Below, one piece after another: positions 8,432 through 17,299 of a DNA stretch of 64,000 nucleotides (position 1 is the stretch's first letter; every line of letters starts with the position of its first letter). The notes under the pieces were generated by a model. The model was not told the origin of the DNA and searched no databases. It worked only from the letters and a program-made list of their open reading frames with translations. Made by a program: the position numbers and the translations under genes. The DNA comes from Kitasatospora sp. MAP5-34 (GTDB lineage Bacteria > Actinomycetota > Actinomycetes > Streptomycetales > Streptomycetaceae): positions 1 through 64,000 of the forward strand of contig NZ_JARXZC010000044.1 in the NCBI RefSeq assembly GCF_029894335.1, in the 5' to 3' direction.

Positions 8432-9367
8432 GTGTCCCAAACCTCCGCCACCCCCAAGGCCCCCGGGCCTGGCCGGGGCAGGCCGAAGCCCCGGCGCTCG
8501 GGCCCGGGCAGGTTCGGCCCGCTGCCCTGGATCGCCCCCGCCATCCTGTTGATCATGGTCGTCGTGCTCTGGCCCGTCTACGAGATGGTCCACACCTCGT
8601 TCCTGCGGATCAGCACCAGCGGCTTCGTCCGTGGCTCGGCCGGCCTGGACAAGTACCGCAAGCTCTTCGGCGAACCCGACCTCGGCCACGTGCTGATCTC
8701 CACGGTGATCTGGACCGTCGCCGTCGTCACCCTGACGATGGTGCTCTCGCTGGCCCTGGCGCAGCTGTTCAACCAGGAGTTCCCGGGCCGCCGGCTCACC
8801 CGCTGGGCGCTGATCGCGCCGTGGGCGGCGTCCGTCCTGATGACCGCCATCGGCTTCAAGTGGATGCTCAACCAGACGGCCGGCGTGCTCAACACCGCGA
8901 TGACCGACCTCGGCCTGATCAGCGGCCCGCAGGACTGGCTCGGCGACCCCTCCACCGCCTGGCCGTGGATGATGTTCGTCGCGATTTTTGTCTCGCTCCC
9001 CTTCACCACGTACACCCTGCTGGCCGGACTGCAGACCATCCCCGGCGAGGTGTACGAGGCCGCGCGGGTCGACGGCGCGTCCACCTGGCAGACCTACCTC
9101 AGGATCACTCTGCCGCTGCTGCGCCCGGCCTTCCTGGTCGGCGTGGTGATCAACCTGATCAACGTCTTCAACTCCTTCCCGATCATCTGGGGCATGACCC
9201 AGGGCGGCCCGAGCAGCGCCACGGCCACCACGACGGTGTTCATGTACCAGCTCAAGGACACCGACATCGGCGAGTCCGCCGCCATGTCGGTGGTCAACTT
9301 CGCGCTGGTCGTGGTGATGGTGCTGGTCTTCCTCAAGGTCAGCCGCTGGAGCGAGGACGAGAACTGA
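8432..9367 (+). CDS. Sugar ABC transporter permease (MalF/UgpA type)
   Basis: 311 aa from GTG 8432. Six predicted TM helices after a basic N-terminus. The conserved cytoplasmic EAA loop that contacts the ATPase is visible as YEAARVDGASTWQTYLRITLPLL. TGA of this gene and ATG of the second permease overlap (TGATG at 9365-9369), so translation is coupled. Confidence 0.92.
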   Translation: MSQTSATPKAPGPGRGRPKPRRSGPGRFGPLPWIAPAILLIMVVVLWPVYEMVHTSFLRISTSGFVRGSAGLDKYRKLFGEPDLGHVLISTVIWTVAVVTLTMVLSLALAQLFNQEFPGRRLTRWALIAPWAASVLMTAIGFKWMLNQTAGVLNTAMTDLGLISGPQDWLGDPSTAWPWMMFVAIFVSLPFTTYTLLAGLQTIPGEVYEAARVDGASTWQTYLRITLPLLRPAFLVGVVINLINVFNSFPIIWGMTQGGPSSATATTTVFMYQLKDTDIGESAAMSVVNFALVVVMVLVFLKVSRWSEDEN

Positions 9368-10257
9368 TGGATCGTCATATACAGTCCCCAAAGTCCCGCA
9401 AGTCCCCCAAGTCCCGTGACTCCCTGAAGTCCCCCAGGAAGAGGCTGCGGCCGCGTACGCTGGTCATCGCCGGGATCGCCTGGTTGCTGGCCGTGGTCTT
9501 CCTTCTGCCGTACGCCGAGATGGTGATCACCGCTCTGCGGCCCGCCAGTGAACTGCGCGACCCGAGCTACCTGCCGCACCACTTCGCCTGGTCCAACTTC
9601 GTCAACGTGTGGCGCGACTCCACCCTCGGCGGCAACCTGAAGGTCACCCTGCTGGTCGCCGGCGGCTCCACGCTGCTCGCCCTGCTGGTCGCGCTGCCCG
9701 CCGCGTACTACACCGCGCGCATCAAGTTCCGTGGCCGCAAGTACTTCCTGCTGCTCGTGCTGGTCACCCAGATGTTCCAGCCCACCTCGCTGCTGGTCGG
9801 CCTGTACCGCGAGTTCTACCAGCTGGACATGCTCAACTCGGTCTGGACGCTGGTCCTCTGCAACGCGGCCTTCAACCTGGCCTTCGCGATCTGGATCCTC
9901 ACCGCCTACATCGGCTCCATCCCGGTGGAGTTGGAGGAGGCCGCCATGATCGACGGTCTCGGGCGGCTCGGCGCGCTGCGCCGGGTGGTCCTGCCGCTGG
10001 CGATGCCGGGCGTGGTCACCGCCGTCATCTTCACGTTCATCTCGGCCTGGAACGAGTTCGTGATGGGCCTGACCCTCTCCACCGTCCCGCAGAGCCAGCC
10101 GCTCACGGTCGGCATCAACAACTTCATCGGCAACTACACCGTCCAGTGGAACTACCTGTTCGCCGGATCGGTCATCGCCATCGTGCCGGTGGTCGTGCTG
10201 TTCGCCTTCATCGAGCGCCAGGTCGTCTCCGGCCTGACCGCCGGATCCGTCAAGTAA
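9367..10257 (+). CDS. Sugar ABC transporter permease (MalG/UgpE type)
   Basis: 296 aa with six TM helices and the EAA loop LEEAAMIDGLGRLGALRRVVLP. The N-terminal cytoplasmic tail is unusual: bases 9383-9436 are six 9-bp units, encoding a Ser-Pro/Arg-Lys triplet repeat just before the first TM helix. Partner of the upstream permease. Confidence 0.92.
   Translation: MDRHIQSPKSRKSPKSRDSLKSPRKRLRPRTLVIAGIAWLLAVVFLLPYAEMVITALRPASELRDPSYLPHHFAWSNFVNVWRDSTLGGNLKVTLLVAGGSTLLALLVALPAAYYTARIKFRGRKYFLLLVLVTQMFQPTSLLVGLYREFYQLDMLNSVWTLVLCNAAFNLAFAIWILTAYIGSIPVELEEAAMIDGLGRLGALRRVVLPLAMPGVVTAVIFTFISAWNEFVMGLTLSTVPQSQPLTVGINNFIGNYTVQWNYLFAGSVIAIVPVVVLFAFIERQVVSGLTAGSVK
9383..9436 (+). repeat. 9-bp tandem repeat within permease gene
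   Basis: Six imperfect copies of AGTCCC(C/G)NA, in frame, encoding SPK/SRK/SPK/SRD/SLK/SPR. Looks like recent slippage expansion in the dispensable cytoplasmic tail. Confidence 0.8.
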
Positions 10258-10305
10258 CCACCTCTGGCTGCCAGTTCCATCGATCCGCTCCGAAGGAGCC
10301 CCCGA

Positions 10306-11331
10306 ATGTCCACCACACCCTCCCGTACCTCCGTCGAGATCGCCTCCCAGCCCGACTGCTGGCGCCGGGCGGCCGCCTCGCTCGCCGAGTTCGCCGCCGC
10401 CCTGCCCCGCCGGGGCGAGAGCGTCGCCGTCATCGGCTGCGGTACCTCCTGGTTCATGGCCCAGTCCTACGCGGTGCTGCGTGAGAGCGGCGGCCACGGC
10501 ATCACGGACGCCTTCGCCGCCTCGGAGTTCCCGAGCGGGCGTCGCTACGACCGGGTCCTGGCGATCTCCCGCTCCGGCACCACGACCGAGGTGCTGGCCC
10601 TGCTCGCCCAGTCCCGCGAAGCCGGCGTGCCCACCAGCGCGATCACCGCCGACCCCGCCACGCCGGTGATGACGGCGGCCGACGCCGTCGCCGTCCTGGA
10701 CTTCGCCGACGAGGAGTCGGTGGTGCAGACCCGCTTCGCCACCACCGTGCTCGCCCTGCTGCGTGCCCACCTGGAGGCCGAGAACGCACTGCCGGCCGGT
10801 GTGCGCACCGTCGCCCGGGCGGCCGACGACGCCGAGCGGGCCATCGCCGCGCCGCTCACCGAAGAGGTCACCGGCGCCGAGCAGTTCACCTTCCTCGGCA
10901 CCGGCTGGACGTACGGACTGGCGCTGGAGGCCGGGCTGAAGATGCGCGAGGCGGCCGGCGCCTGGACCGAGGCGTACCCGGCGATGGAGTACCGCCACGG
11001 CCCGATCAGCATCACCCGGCCCGGTCGGGTGGCGTGGATGTTCGGCACCCTGCCGACCGGGCTGGCCGGTGACATCGCACGGGTCGGCGGCACGCTGGTC
11101 GCCGGCTCCCAGGACACCGGCTCGCTGGACACCGGCTCCCTTGACGCCAGCTCGCTGGGCGCCGATTCTCAGTACGCCGATTCTCAGTACGCCACCGAGA
11201 GCCTGGACCCGCTGGCCGACCTGATCCAGGCCCAGCGCCTGGCAGTTGTGATCGCCGAGGCTCGCGGCTACGACCCCGACCGGCCGCTCAACCTCACCCG
11301 CTCGGTCGTGCTGGAGAACTCGCATGCCTGA
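10306..11331 (+). CDS. SIS-domain sugar-phosphate isomerase/deaminase (AgaS/GlmS-like)
   Basis: 341 aa, ATG preceded by GAAGGAG. Two SIS domains: AVIGCGTSWFMAQSY and AISRSGTTTEVLALL in the first, LGTGWTYGLALEAGLKMREAAG...EYRHGPIS in the second, as in GlmS isomerase and AgaS-type amino-sugar-phosphate isomerases. In this operon it most likely isomerises/deaminates a hexosamine 6-phosphate to a ketose phosphate for the kinase and aldolase downstream. Residues 267-296 are an odd low-complexity insert encoded by six 15-bp tandem units (11104-11193) inside the second SIS domain; such an insert is not expected in the family. Confidence 0.85.
   Translation: MSTTPSRTSVEIASQPDCWRRAAASLAEFAAALPRRGESVAVIGCGTSWFMAQSYAVLRESGGHGITDAFAASEFPSGRRYDRVLAISRSGTTTEVLALLAQSREAGVPTSAITADPATPVMTAADAVAVLDFADEESVVQTRFATTVLALLRAHLEAENALPAGVRTVARAADDAERAIAAPLTEEVTGAEQFTFLGTGWTYGLALEAGLKMREAAGAWTEAYPAMEYRHGPISITRPGRVAWMFGTLPTGLAGDIARVGGTLVAGSQDTGSLDTGSLDASSLGADSQYADSQYATESLDPLADLIQAQRLAVVIAEARGYDPDRPLNLTRSVVLENSHA
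11104..11193 (+). repeat. 15-bp tandem repeat inside SIS isomerase gene
   Basis: Six in-frame 15-bp units encoding GSQDT/GSLDT/GSLDA/SSLGA/DSQYA/DSQYA; the last two are identical at base level. A repeat-expanded loop between conserved SIS elements. Confidence 0.85.
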
Positions 11332-12286
11332 GCCGCATGACGCCAGCGAGTGCGTGATCGCGCTGGACGTCGGCGGCACCGGCATGAAAGGCGCCGTGCT
11401 GGACCGGGAGTTGAGGCCCCTGCTGACGCTGCGCCGGCCCACCCCCCGGGAGGCCGGCCCGGACGCGGTGGTGGACGCGACCGTCGCCACCCTGCGGACA
11501 CTCGCACGGCAGGCCGCCGATCGTAAGTTGACGGTCCGTCAGGTCGGGGTCGTGGTCCCCGGGATCGTCGACGAGGACCTCGCCCGCGCCGTCTACTCGG
11601 CCAACCTCGGCTGGCGCGATCTCCCGCTCGCCGACCTGCTGGAGCAGCGCACCGGATTGCCCGTCACCCTGGGCCACGACGTCCGCTCCGGCGGGTACGC
11701 CGAAGCCCTCCTCGGGGCCGCCCGAGGCGCGCGCGACGTCCTCTTCGTGGCCGTCGGCACGGGCATCTCCGCCGCCGTCATCAGCGACGGCCGTCCGCTG
11801 CGAGCCGGCGGCTACGCGGGCGAACTCGGCCACCTGGTGGTCGAACCCGGTGGTTCGCCGTGCGGTTGCGGCAGCCGTGGGTGCCTGGAGACGGTGGCCT
11901 CCGCGACCGCCGTCGCCGCCGCCTTCACCGCCCGCTCCGGGCAGGCCGTCGAAGGCGCCGACCAGGTCGCCGCCCTGCTGACCAAGGGCGATCCGTACGC
12001 CCACGCGATCTGGCAGCGAGCGGCCGAGGCGCTCGGCACCGCCCTGGCAACCGCCGCGACGCTGCTCGGCACCGAGCTGATCGTGCTCGGCGGCGGCCTC
12101 GCCGAGGCCGGTGAACTGCTGCTCGCGCCGGTCCGGACCGCGCTGGCCGAACAGCTGACCTTCCAGCGGCGGCCGAGCGTCGTGCGCGCGGCGCTGGGCG
12201 ACGAGGCCGGCTGCCTGGGTGCCGGGCTCCACGCCTGGCGCGCGGTGAGCGAGGCCGCCCGCTTCGAACCGGCGGGAGCGTCGTGA
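11324..12286 (+). CDS. ROK-family sugar kinase
   Basis: 320 aa. ATP motif DVGGTGMKG (15-23), catalytic Asp in GHD (119), and the ROK zinc site H170 with C180, C182, C187 in PCGCGSRGCLE. No N-terminal HTH, so it is an enzyme rather than a ROK repressor. It overlaps the isomerase gene by 8 bp and the next gene by 4 bp (GTGA), so the operon is tightly coupled. Likely phosphorylates the imported (amino) sugar at C6; the exact substrate is not fixed by sequence. Confidence 0.88.
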   Translation: MPEPHDASECVIALDVGGTGMKGAVLDRELRPLLTLRRPTPREAGPDAVVDATVATLRTLARQAADRKLTVRQVGVVVPGIVDEDLARAVYSANLGWRDLPLADLLEQRTGLPVTLGHDVRSGGYAEALLGAARGARDVLFVAVGTGISAAVISDGRPLRAGGYAGELGHLVVEPGGSPCGCGSRGCLETVASATAVAAAFTARSGQAVEGADQVAALLTKGDPYAHAIWQRAAEALGTALATAATLLGTELIVLGGGLAEAGELLLAPVRTALAEQLTFQRRPSVVRAALGDEAGCLGAGLHAWRAVSEAARFEPAGAS

Positions 12287-13218
12287 TCCTCACCGTCACG
12301 CTCAACGCGGCCCTGGACGTCACGTACTTCGTCGACGCCCTGACCCCCCGCGCCTCGCACCGCGTCGACGCCGTGCACGAACGCGCCGGCGGCAAGGGCG
12401 TCAACGTCGCCCGGGTGCTCGCCGCGCTGGGACACCCGACCATGGTGACCGGCCTCGCGGGCGGTCCGACCGGCAGCCTGCTGCGCGGCGAACTGCACAC
12501 AGCCGGGCTGCGCGACGAGCTCGTACCGATCGCCGGCGACTCCCGGCGCACCGTCACCGTGGTCTCCCGCGAGGACGGCGACGCGACCGTCTTCAACCAG
12601 ACCGGACCGTTCGTGCGGCCCGACGAATGGGAGAACTTCGCGGCGCACTACGCACAGTTGGTGCGCCGGGCCGAGGTCGTCGTACTCGCCGGCAGCCTCC
12701 CCCCGGGCCCACCGCCCGACGCGTACGGGCAGCTCATCGCGCTGGCCTCGGCGGCCGGAGCCGCCACCGTGCTGGACACCAGCGGCCCGGCCCTGCTCTC
12801 GGCGCTGAGCGCCGGCCCGGACGTGGTCAAGCCCAACGCCGCCGAACTCGCCGCCGTCACCGGCCGCAGCGACCTCGCGGCCGCAGCCGCCGAACTGCGC
12901 GGCCTGGGCGCCCGCGCGGTGGTGGCCTCCTGCGGCCCGGACGGGCTGTACGCGCTCACCCCGCAGGGCAGTTGGCGGGCCACGCCCCCCGAGCAGCTCA
13001 GCGGCAACCCGACCGGCGCGGGCGACGCCTGCGTCGCGGCGCTCGCCGCCGGACTCGCGGCGGGCACGCCCTGGCCCGACACGCTGCGCGAAGCCGTGGC
13101 CCTGTCCGCCGCCGCCGTCCCCTGCCCGGTGGCCGGCGACTTCGACGCCGACACCTACCACCGATTCCGCACCGCCGTACCCGTGGAGGAAGTCCATGCC
13201 GCTCGCACCCACCGATGA
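12283..13218 (+). CDS. PfkB-family hexose-phosphate kinase (1-phosphofructokinase / tagatose-6-phosphate kinase type)
   Basis: 311 aa. PfkB signatures AGGKGVNVARVL (35-46) and GNPTGAGDA with catalytic D248. The N-terminus ILTVTLNAALDVTY is typical of the FruK/LacC subgroup, which makes ketose 1,6-bisphosphates. With the class II aldolase immediately downstream (23-bp overlap) a tagatose-6-P or fructose-phosphate route is likely. Confidence 0.87.
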   Translation: MILTVTLNAALDVTYFVDALTPRASHRVDAVHERAGGKGVNVARVLAALGHPTMVTGLAGGPTGSLLRGELHTAGLRDELVPIAGDSRRTVTVVSREDGDATVFNQTGPFVRPDEWENFAAHYAQLVRRAEVVVLAGSLPPGPPPDAYGQLIALASAAGAATVLDTSGPALLSALSAGPDVVKPNAAELAAVTGRSDLAAAAAELRGLGARAVVASCGPDGLYALTPQGSWRATPPEQLSGNPTGAGDACVAALAAGLAAGTPWPDTLREAVALSAAAVPCPVAGDFDADTYHRFRTAVPVEEVHAARTHR

Positions 13219-14032
13219 GATAGTCCAGGCCGCCACCGAACTCGTGCAGGGAGTCGGCGCATTCAACGTGGTCCAACTGGAGCATGCCCAGGCCATCGTG
13301 GCCGGCGCCGAGGCCGCCGGACGCCCGGTGATCCTCCAGATCAGCGAGAACACCGCCCGCTACCACGGCGCCCTCGAGCCGATCGCGCTCGCCACACTCG
13401 CCATCGCCCGGACGGCGAGCGTCCCCGTGGCCGTCCACCTGGACCACGCCGAGTCGGCCGACCTGATCCGCGAGGCCGTCGAACTCGGCTTCACCTCCGT
13501 CATGTTCGACGCCGCGAAGCTCCCGTACGAGGAGAACGTCGCCGCCACCCGCGAGATCACCGAGTACTGCCACAGCCGGGGCGTCTGGGTCGAGGCCGAG
13601 CTCGGCGAGGTCGGCGGCAAGGACGGCGCCCACGCCCCCGGCGTGCGCACCGACCCGGACCAGGCGCGGGCGTTCGTCGCCGCGACCGTCGTCGACGCGC
13701 TCGCCGTGGCCGTCGGCAGCTCCCACACGATGCTCACCCGGGACGCCGTGCTCGACTTCGCCCTGATCTCCCGGCTGCGCACGGCCGTGAACGCGCCGCT
13801 CGTGCTGCACGGCTCCTCCGGCGTCGGGGACGTGGACCTCGCCAAGGCCGTCAGCGCGGGAATGACGAAGGTCAACATCTCCACCCACCTCAACAAGACC
13901 TTCACCCAGACGGTCCGTGGCTACCTCGACACCCACACCGAGGTAGCCGACACCCGCAAGTACCTCGGCCCCGCCCGCGCCGCCGTCGCGACCGAGGTGG
14001 CGCGTCTGCTGCGAGTCCTGGCCGGTTCCTGA
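13196..14032 (+). CDS. Class II ketose-bisphosphate aldolase (GatY/KbaY/Fba type)
   Basis: 278 aa. Zn/active-site HLDHA (H81, D83, H84), EAELGEVGG, VGSSH and LHGSSGVGD are present. Cleaves fructose- or tagatose-1,6-bisphosphate to DHAP and glyceraldehyde 3-phosphate. The length and EAELG region resemble GatY/KbaY more than glycolytic Fba. It ends the operon; no terminator lies directly after it, but a good one is at 14364-14397. Confidence 0.9.
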   Translation: MPLAPTDEIVQAATELVQGVGAFNVVQLEHAQAIVAGAEAAGRPVILQISENTARYHGALEPIALATLAIARTASVPVAVHLDHAESADLIREAVELGFTSVMFDAAKLPYEENVAATREITEYCHSRGVWVEAELGEVGGKDGAHAPGVRTDPDQARAFVAATVVDALAVAVGSSHTMLTRDAVLDFALISRLRTAVNAPLVLHGSSGVGDVDLAKAVSAGMTKVNISTHLNKTFTQTVRGYLDTHTEVADTRKYLGPARAAVATEVARLLRVLAGS

Positions 14033-14105
14033 CCCGGAGCCGATTCTGACGAACAGTCACCATGCAGATGGCACAAGCCCCCCAGTCATCAAACGGAGAC
14101 ACCCA

Positions 14106-14310
14106 CGCGCATCCGATCCCTGCTCCTCGCGACCCTGTGCGCGCTCGGCGCCGCCGCGGGCGCAACCAGCACTGGCTGATCACCCCCGCCCCGACCGGCG
14201 GTTACACCCTCACCTCCGCCCACAGTGGCCTGCCCCTCACCACCTCCGGCGAAGGCGACGGCAGCGGCCTGGCCCAGCAGGCCGCGACCGGCGCCACGAC
14301 GCAGGGCTAG
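14106..14310 (+). pseudogene. Remnant of a secreted RICIN-type lectin-domain protein
   Basis: One frame encodes a signal-peptide-like stretch (RSLLLATLCALGAAAGA) preceded by ACG where a start would be. A second frame continues with WLITPAPTGGYTLTSAHSG...TTSGEGDGSGLAQQ, typical of ricin-type beta-trefoil repeats of secreted glycosidases, and stops at 14308-14310. The frame change and loss of a start mark decay. It may once have been a glycosidase working with the adjacent sugar operon; inference only. Confidence 0.55.
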
Positions 14311-14363
14311 TCCTTCACCAGCGCGAGATGAACTCCCCTTCCCCGCACCGAACTTATCCGCCA

Positions 14364-14397
14364 GACCCCCTCGATCCCGATCTCGGCCGAGGGGGTC
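14364..14397 (+). terminator. Terminator downstream of the sugar operon
   Basis: GACCCCCTCG (14364-14373) / CGAGGGGGTC (14388-14397), 10-bp stem, 14-nt loop. Confidence 0.7.
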
Positions 14398-14459
14398 CCC
14401 GGGCTGCCCGGTCGGCCGGCGCCCGCTCTGCCGGGGACGGCCCCGGGACGCCCTGGTCC

Positions 14460-14720
14460 TCAGTCCTCCCGGCCGCCCCGGCCCGCAGCGGCGACCGCCT
14501 CGCTGTGCCAGGCCCGGCGCGCGTGCGCGATCTGCTCGGGGGTGAACACCCCGTGCTCGGCCTGGTGCGCCTCCACGATCTCGGCCGTCTTGATCAGGGC
14601 GAGCGCCCGTTCCGCCGCTTCGACCAAGAAACGGTTGAAGTCGGCGCGCTCCTCGATCTCGTGGACCAGCCGGCTCGGCAGCCTTACCGTTTTCGTCACG
14701 ATGCTCAGGTCATCAGTCAT
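14460..14720 (-). CDS. Small ribbon-helix-helix-like protein, orphan
   Basis: 86 aa. The N-terminus SIVTKTVRLPSRLVHEIEERA...FNRFLVEAAERAL has the beta-strand/helix/helix pattern of ribbon-helix-helix DNA-binding or antitoxin proteins. The C-terminal half (FTPEQIAHARRAWH) is helical and unassigned. No toxin-like partner is adjacent, so an antitoxin role is unproven. Confidence 0.6.
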   Translation of the reverse strand: MTDDLSIVTKTVRLPSRLVHEIEERADFNRFLVEAAERALALIKTAEIVEAHQAEHGVFTPEQIAHARRAWHSEAVAAAGRGGRED

Positions 14721-14792
14721 GGCTCGACGCTAACCGGCCGCTACGCCGTCCGGGGGAGAAAGCGGCAGATTATCGGGCCCGGCGCAGCACGT

Positions 14793-14810
14793 ACCGTCCC
14801 TGCGGACGGT
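14793..14810 (-). terminator. Hairpin at the LCP gene stop
   Basis: ACCGTCC (14793-14799), CTGC loop, GGACGGT (14804-14810), abutting the stop codon of the minus-strand LCP gene; short terminator-like hairpin. Confidence 0.45.
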
Positions 14811-16219
14811 CAGTTGACGCAGGGGATCTTGCCGCCCTCGACCGCGTCGCCCGTGAACTGGTCGGCCTGGGTGGCCGGTGAGCCGGACGACTGCTCCTGC
14901 TGCACCTGATCCGAGGGGGTGCCCGAGGGAGTGCCGGAGGGAGTGCCGGTCACCGCCGTCGGCGTTCCGGTCGGAGCGGACCCGGCAGTGGTGGACCCGG
15001 CGGTGGCGGACGGGGCGGCGGCGGGAGCCGTCGTCGGGCCGGCCGCCTGTGCTATCTGCTGCTTGACCAGAGCTCTGATCTTCGCGACGTCGACGGTGTT
15101 CACGTCCCCGTCCTGGCCGCCGAGGTCGGGTTGGGTCTCGATCGGCAGGGTGTTGAACTCGACGTTGCCGCCGGTGAGGTTGGGCACCTGCTGGGCGAAG
15201 TCGAGGACGTTCCAGCTGCTGTCGATGATCACGTCCTTCTTCGCGACGTCGATCAGGCTCTGCATCTTGCCGAGGTCGCCGAAGATCCCCTCGTCCTTCA
15301 GCTTCTTGGTGACCCCGGCGATGAAGGCCTGCTGACGGTGGGTCCGGTCCAGGTCGCCCCCGTCCAGCCCGTACCGCTGCCGGACGAAGGACAGCGCCTG
15401 AGCGGCGTTCAGCTGCTGCGGGCCGGCCGGGAAGTCCGCGCCGGAGCCGTGTCCGACGGTGGTGGCGGTACGGGCGACGATCGGGTCCTTGACCGCGTGC
15501 TTCAGGCAGACCTCGATGGGCTTGAGCACGTCGGCGACATGGTAGAAGCCGATCAGGTTGACCTCGGCGAAGTGGTCGATCGGTATCTGGAGGAAGTTCT
15601 GCACCGTCAGCAGCGTGGCCTGGCGGCCGGCCTCCCGCCCCCGGTGTTCCAGCTCGACGGGATTCGTGACGCCCTGCTTGGAGAACTCCTCCTCGGCGTA
15701 GTACTTGGCCCGGTCGTACGCCTCCTTGATCTTGTGCTTGCCGAGCGGGTGCTTGCCGGGCGCGTTGATCAGATCGACGTAGTCGTCCCGGGGTATCGAG
15801 AAGGCCTCGACCTTTCCCCCGTCCGCCGGGATGTGCATCAGGATCAGGGTGTTGGTGTTGTAACCGCCGATGTCGCTGGTCGAGCCCGCGTGCAGCTCGT
15901 TCTCCAGGACGTCCTGCGGCAGGGCCTTGCCGTCCTGGTCCCGGCGGCTGTCCAGACCGATCAGCAGCAGGTTGACCGCCTTGTCCAGGTGGCCCGTCCG
16001 GTCCACAACGCGCGGCGGCGCGGCCAATTTGACCGGCTCGAGCGCGTTCGAGGTCGTCATGCCGGTGCTGAGCGAGTGGTACGTGTACCAGGTGAAGCCG
16101 CTCGCGCCGAACATCGCGAGGGAGGCCCCACAGGCCATCACCCGCCCGGCCACCGTCAGCCGCGACGCCCGCCCCCAGCGGCGGCCCTGCCCCGAGCCGC
16201 TGTCGCTGCGCTCCGTCAT
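14810..16219 (-). CDS. LytR-CpsA-Psr (LCP) family wall-polymer ligase
   Basis: 469 aa: short basic cytoplasmic tail, one TM helix (about 21-45), then the extracellular LCP domain with NLLLIGLDSRRD, GGYNTNTLILMHIPADG, FSIPRDDYV and ALSFVRQRYG...DRTHRQQAF, carrying the Arg/Asp residues that bind the polyprenyl pyrophosphate substrate. LCP enzymes attach teichoic-acid or other glycopolymers to peptidoglycan. A Gly/Thr/Pro linker leads to a terminal GGKIPCVN, nearly the same ending as the second LCP protein at 20577-21875, showing recent common ancestry. Transcribed alone. Confidence 0.9.
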   Translation of the reverse strand: MTERSDSGSGQGRRWGRASRLTVAGRVMACGASLAMFGASGFTWYTYHSLSTGMTTSNALEPVKLAAPPRVVDRTGHLDKAVNLLLIGLDSRRDQDGKALPQDVLENELHAGSTSDIGGYNTNTLILMHIPADGGKVEAFSIPRDDYVDLINAPGKHPLGKHKIKEAYDRAKYYAEEEFSKQGVTNPVELEHRGREAGRQATLLTVQNFLQIPIDHFAEVNLIGFYHVADVLKPIEVCLKHAVKDPIVARTATTVGHGSGADFPAGPQQLNAAQALSFVRQRYGLDGGDLDRTHRQQAFIAGVTKKLKDEGIFGDLGKMQSLIDVAKKDVIIDSSWNVLDFAQQVPNLTGGNVEFNTLPIETQPDLGGQDGDVNTVDVAKIRALVKQQIAQAAGPTTAPAAAPSATAGSTTAGSAPTGTPTAVTGTPSGTPSGTPSDQVQQEQSSGSPATQADQFTGDAVEGGKIPCVN

Positions 16220-16310
16220 CCGTCCTCCTTCTCACTTCTCCTGAACCTCGCCACCTGAGACGCTGCGAGTAGGCAAATGGTGGCACGTCTTCGAAGAACT
16301 GTTCGGAGCG

Positions 16311-17257
16311 TCACCGGGGCCGGGCGTCCACGCGTCGTACGAGGTCGGCGGCGGCCTCCGCCCACTGGGGGTGGTCGAAGGTGAAGCCCGCTCCGAGCAG
16401 CCGGCCGGGGACGACACGACGGCTCTTCAGCAGGAGTTCGGTGTCCGAACGCAGCGCGAAGGCGCCGAGTTCGGCCATCCACCGCGTCGCAGGCAGACCG
16501 ACCGGGATGCCGCGAGCCCCGCGCAGCGTACGCATGAACGCGCGCTGCGTCAGGGGGGCGGGCCCGGCGAGGTTCACCGGTCCGCTGAAGTCGTCCCGGG
16601 CGACCAGGAATTCGACCGCGCGGACGAAATCCCGGTCGTGGATCCAGGAGATGTACTGCCCGCCGCCCGCGACCGGCCCGCCGAGACCCAGCCGCGCCAA
16701 CCGCAACAGGAGGTCGAAGGCGCCGCCGCGATCCGGGCTCATCACCATGGCGGTGCGCAGCGCGACCTTGCGGGTACGCGGGGTCTCGGCCCGTTCCTGC
16801 GCCTCCTCCCATGCCTTGGCGATCTCGACGCTGTACGCCCAGTACCCCGGAGCTCCGGGCTCGGCGCCGCCGATCACACCCGCCGCCTCGTCGTTGGGCG
16901 CGTCGAAGCGGTGGGAGTAGACGGTGGCGGTGCTCATCTGCAGCCAGACCCGGGGAGGCCGGGCAGCGGCCCCGATCGCCTCCCCCACGACCCGGGCGGA
17001 GTGCACCCGCGAGTCCATCATGTCCCGCAGATTGGCTGCGGTGTAGCGGCAGCTGACACTGCGCCCGGCCAGGTTGATCACGACGTCACTGCCGTCGATC
17101 ACCTCGGCCCAGGACCCTATGCTCTTACCGTCCCAACGGACTTCACGGTCGCGCACCGGCCGCCTCGTCAGGACCACGACCTCATGCCCCGCAGCGGTCA
17201 GCGCGCGGTTCAGGATCACGCCCAAATGCCCGGCCCCCCGGGTATCACGATCTTCAT
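16311..17257 (-). pseudogene. TIGR01777/YfcH-type SDR epimerase with a frameshift near its start
   Basis: The body (DUF1731-type C-terminus, GFTFDHPQWAEA) and Rossmann core (VVINLAG, WIHDRDFVRA) match NAD-dependent sugar-epimerase-like oxidoreductases. The natural start is ATG 17257, preceded by GGGGGAG and encoding MKIVIPGG. After a run of six C on the + strand (17234-17239) the frame shifts; one extra base would restore GGAGHLGVILN, the NAD-binding glycine motif. Otherwise translation stops after 13 codons, or must start at an internal TTG (17225) without the first Rossmann strand. A true frameshift or a homopolymer sequencing error are both possible. Its promoter carries the TTGAACGCGTTCAA palindrome. 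Confidence 0.75.
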
Positions 17258-17299
17258 GAGACTCCCCCTCGGCTCAGGGGACAAGCTTAGCGCAGATTC

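Noticed and set aside
14062..14310. 82-aa ORF as an intact small gene
   Set aside because: Its first half is out of frame with an obvious signal peptide and its second half is a lectin fragment, so it is better read as a pseudogene.
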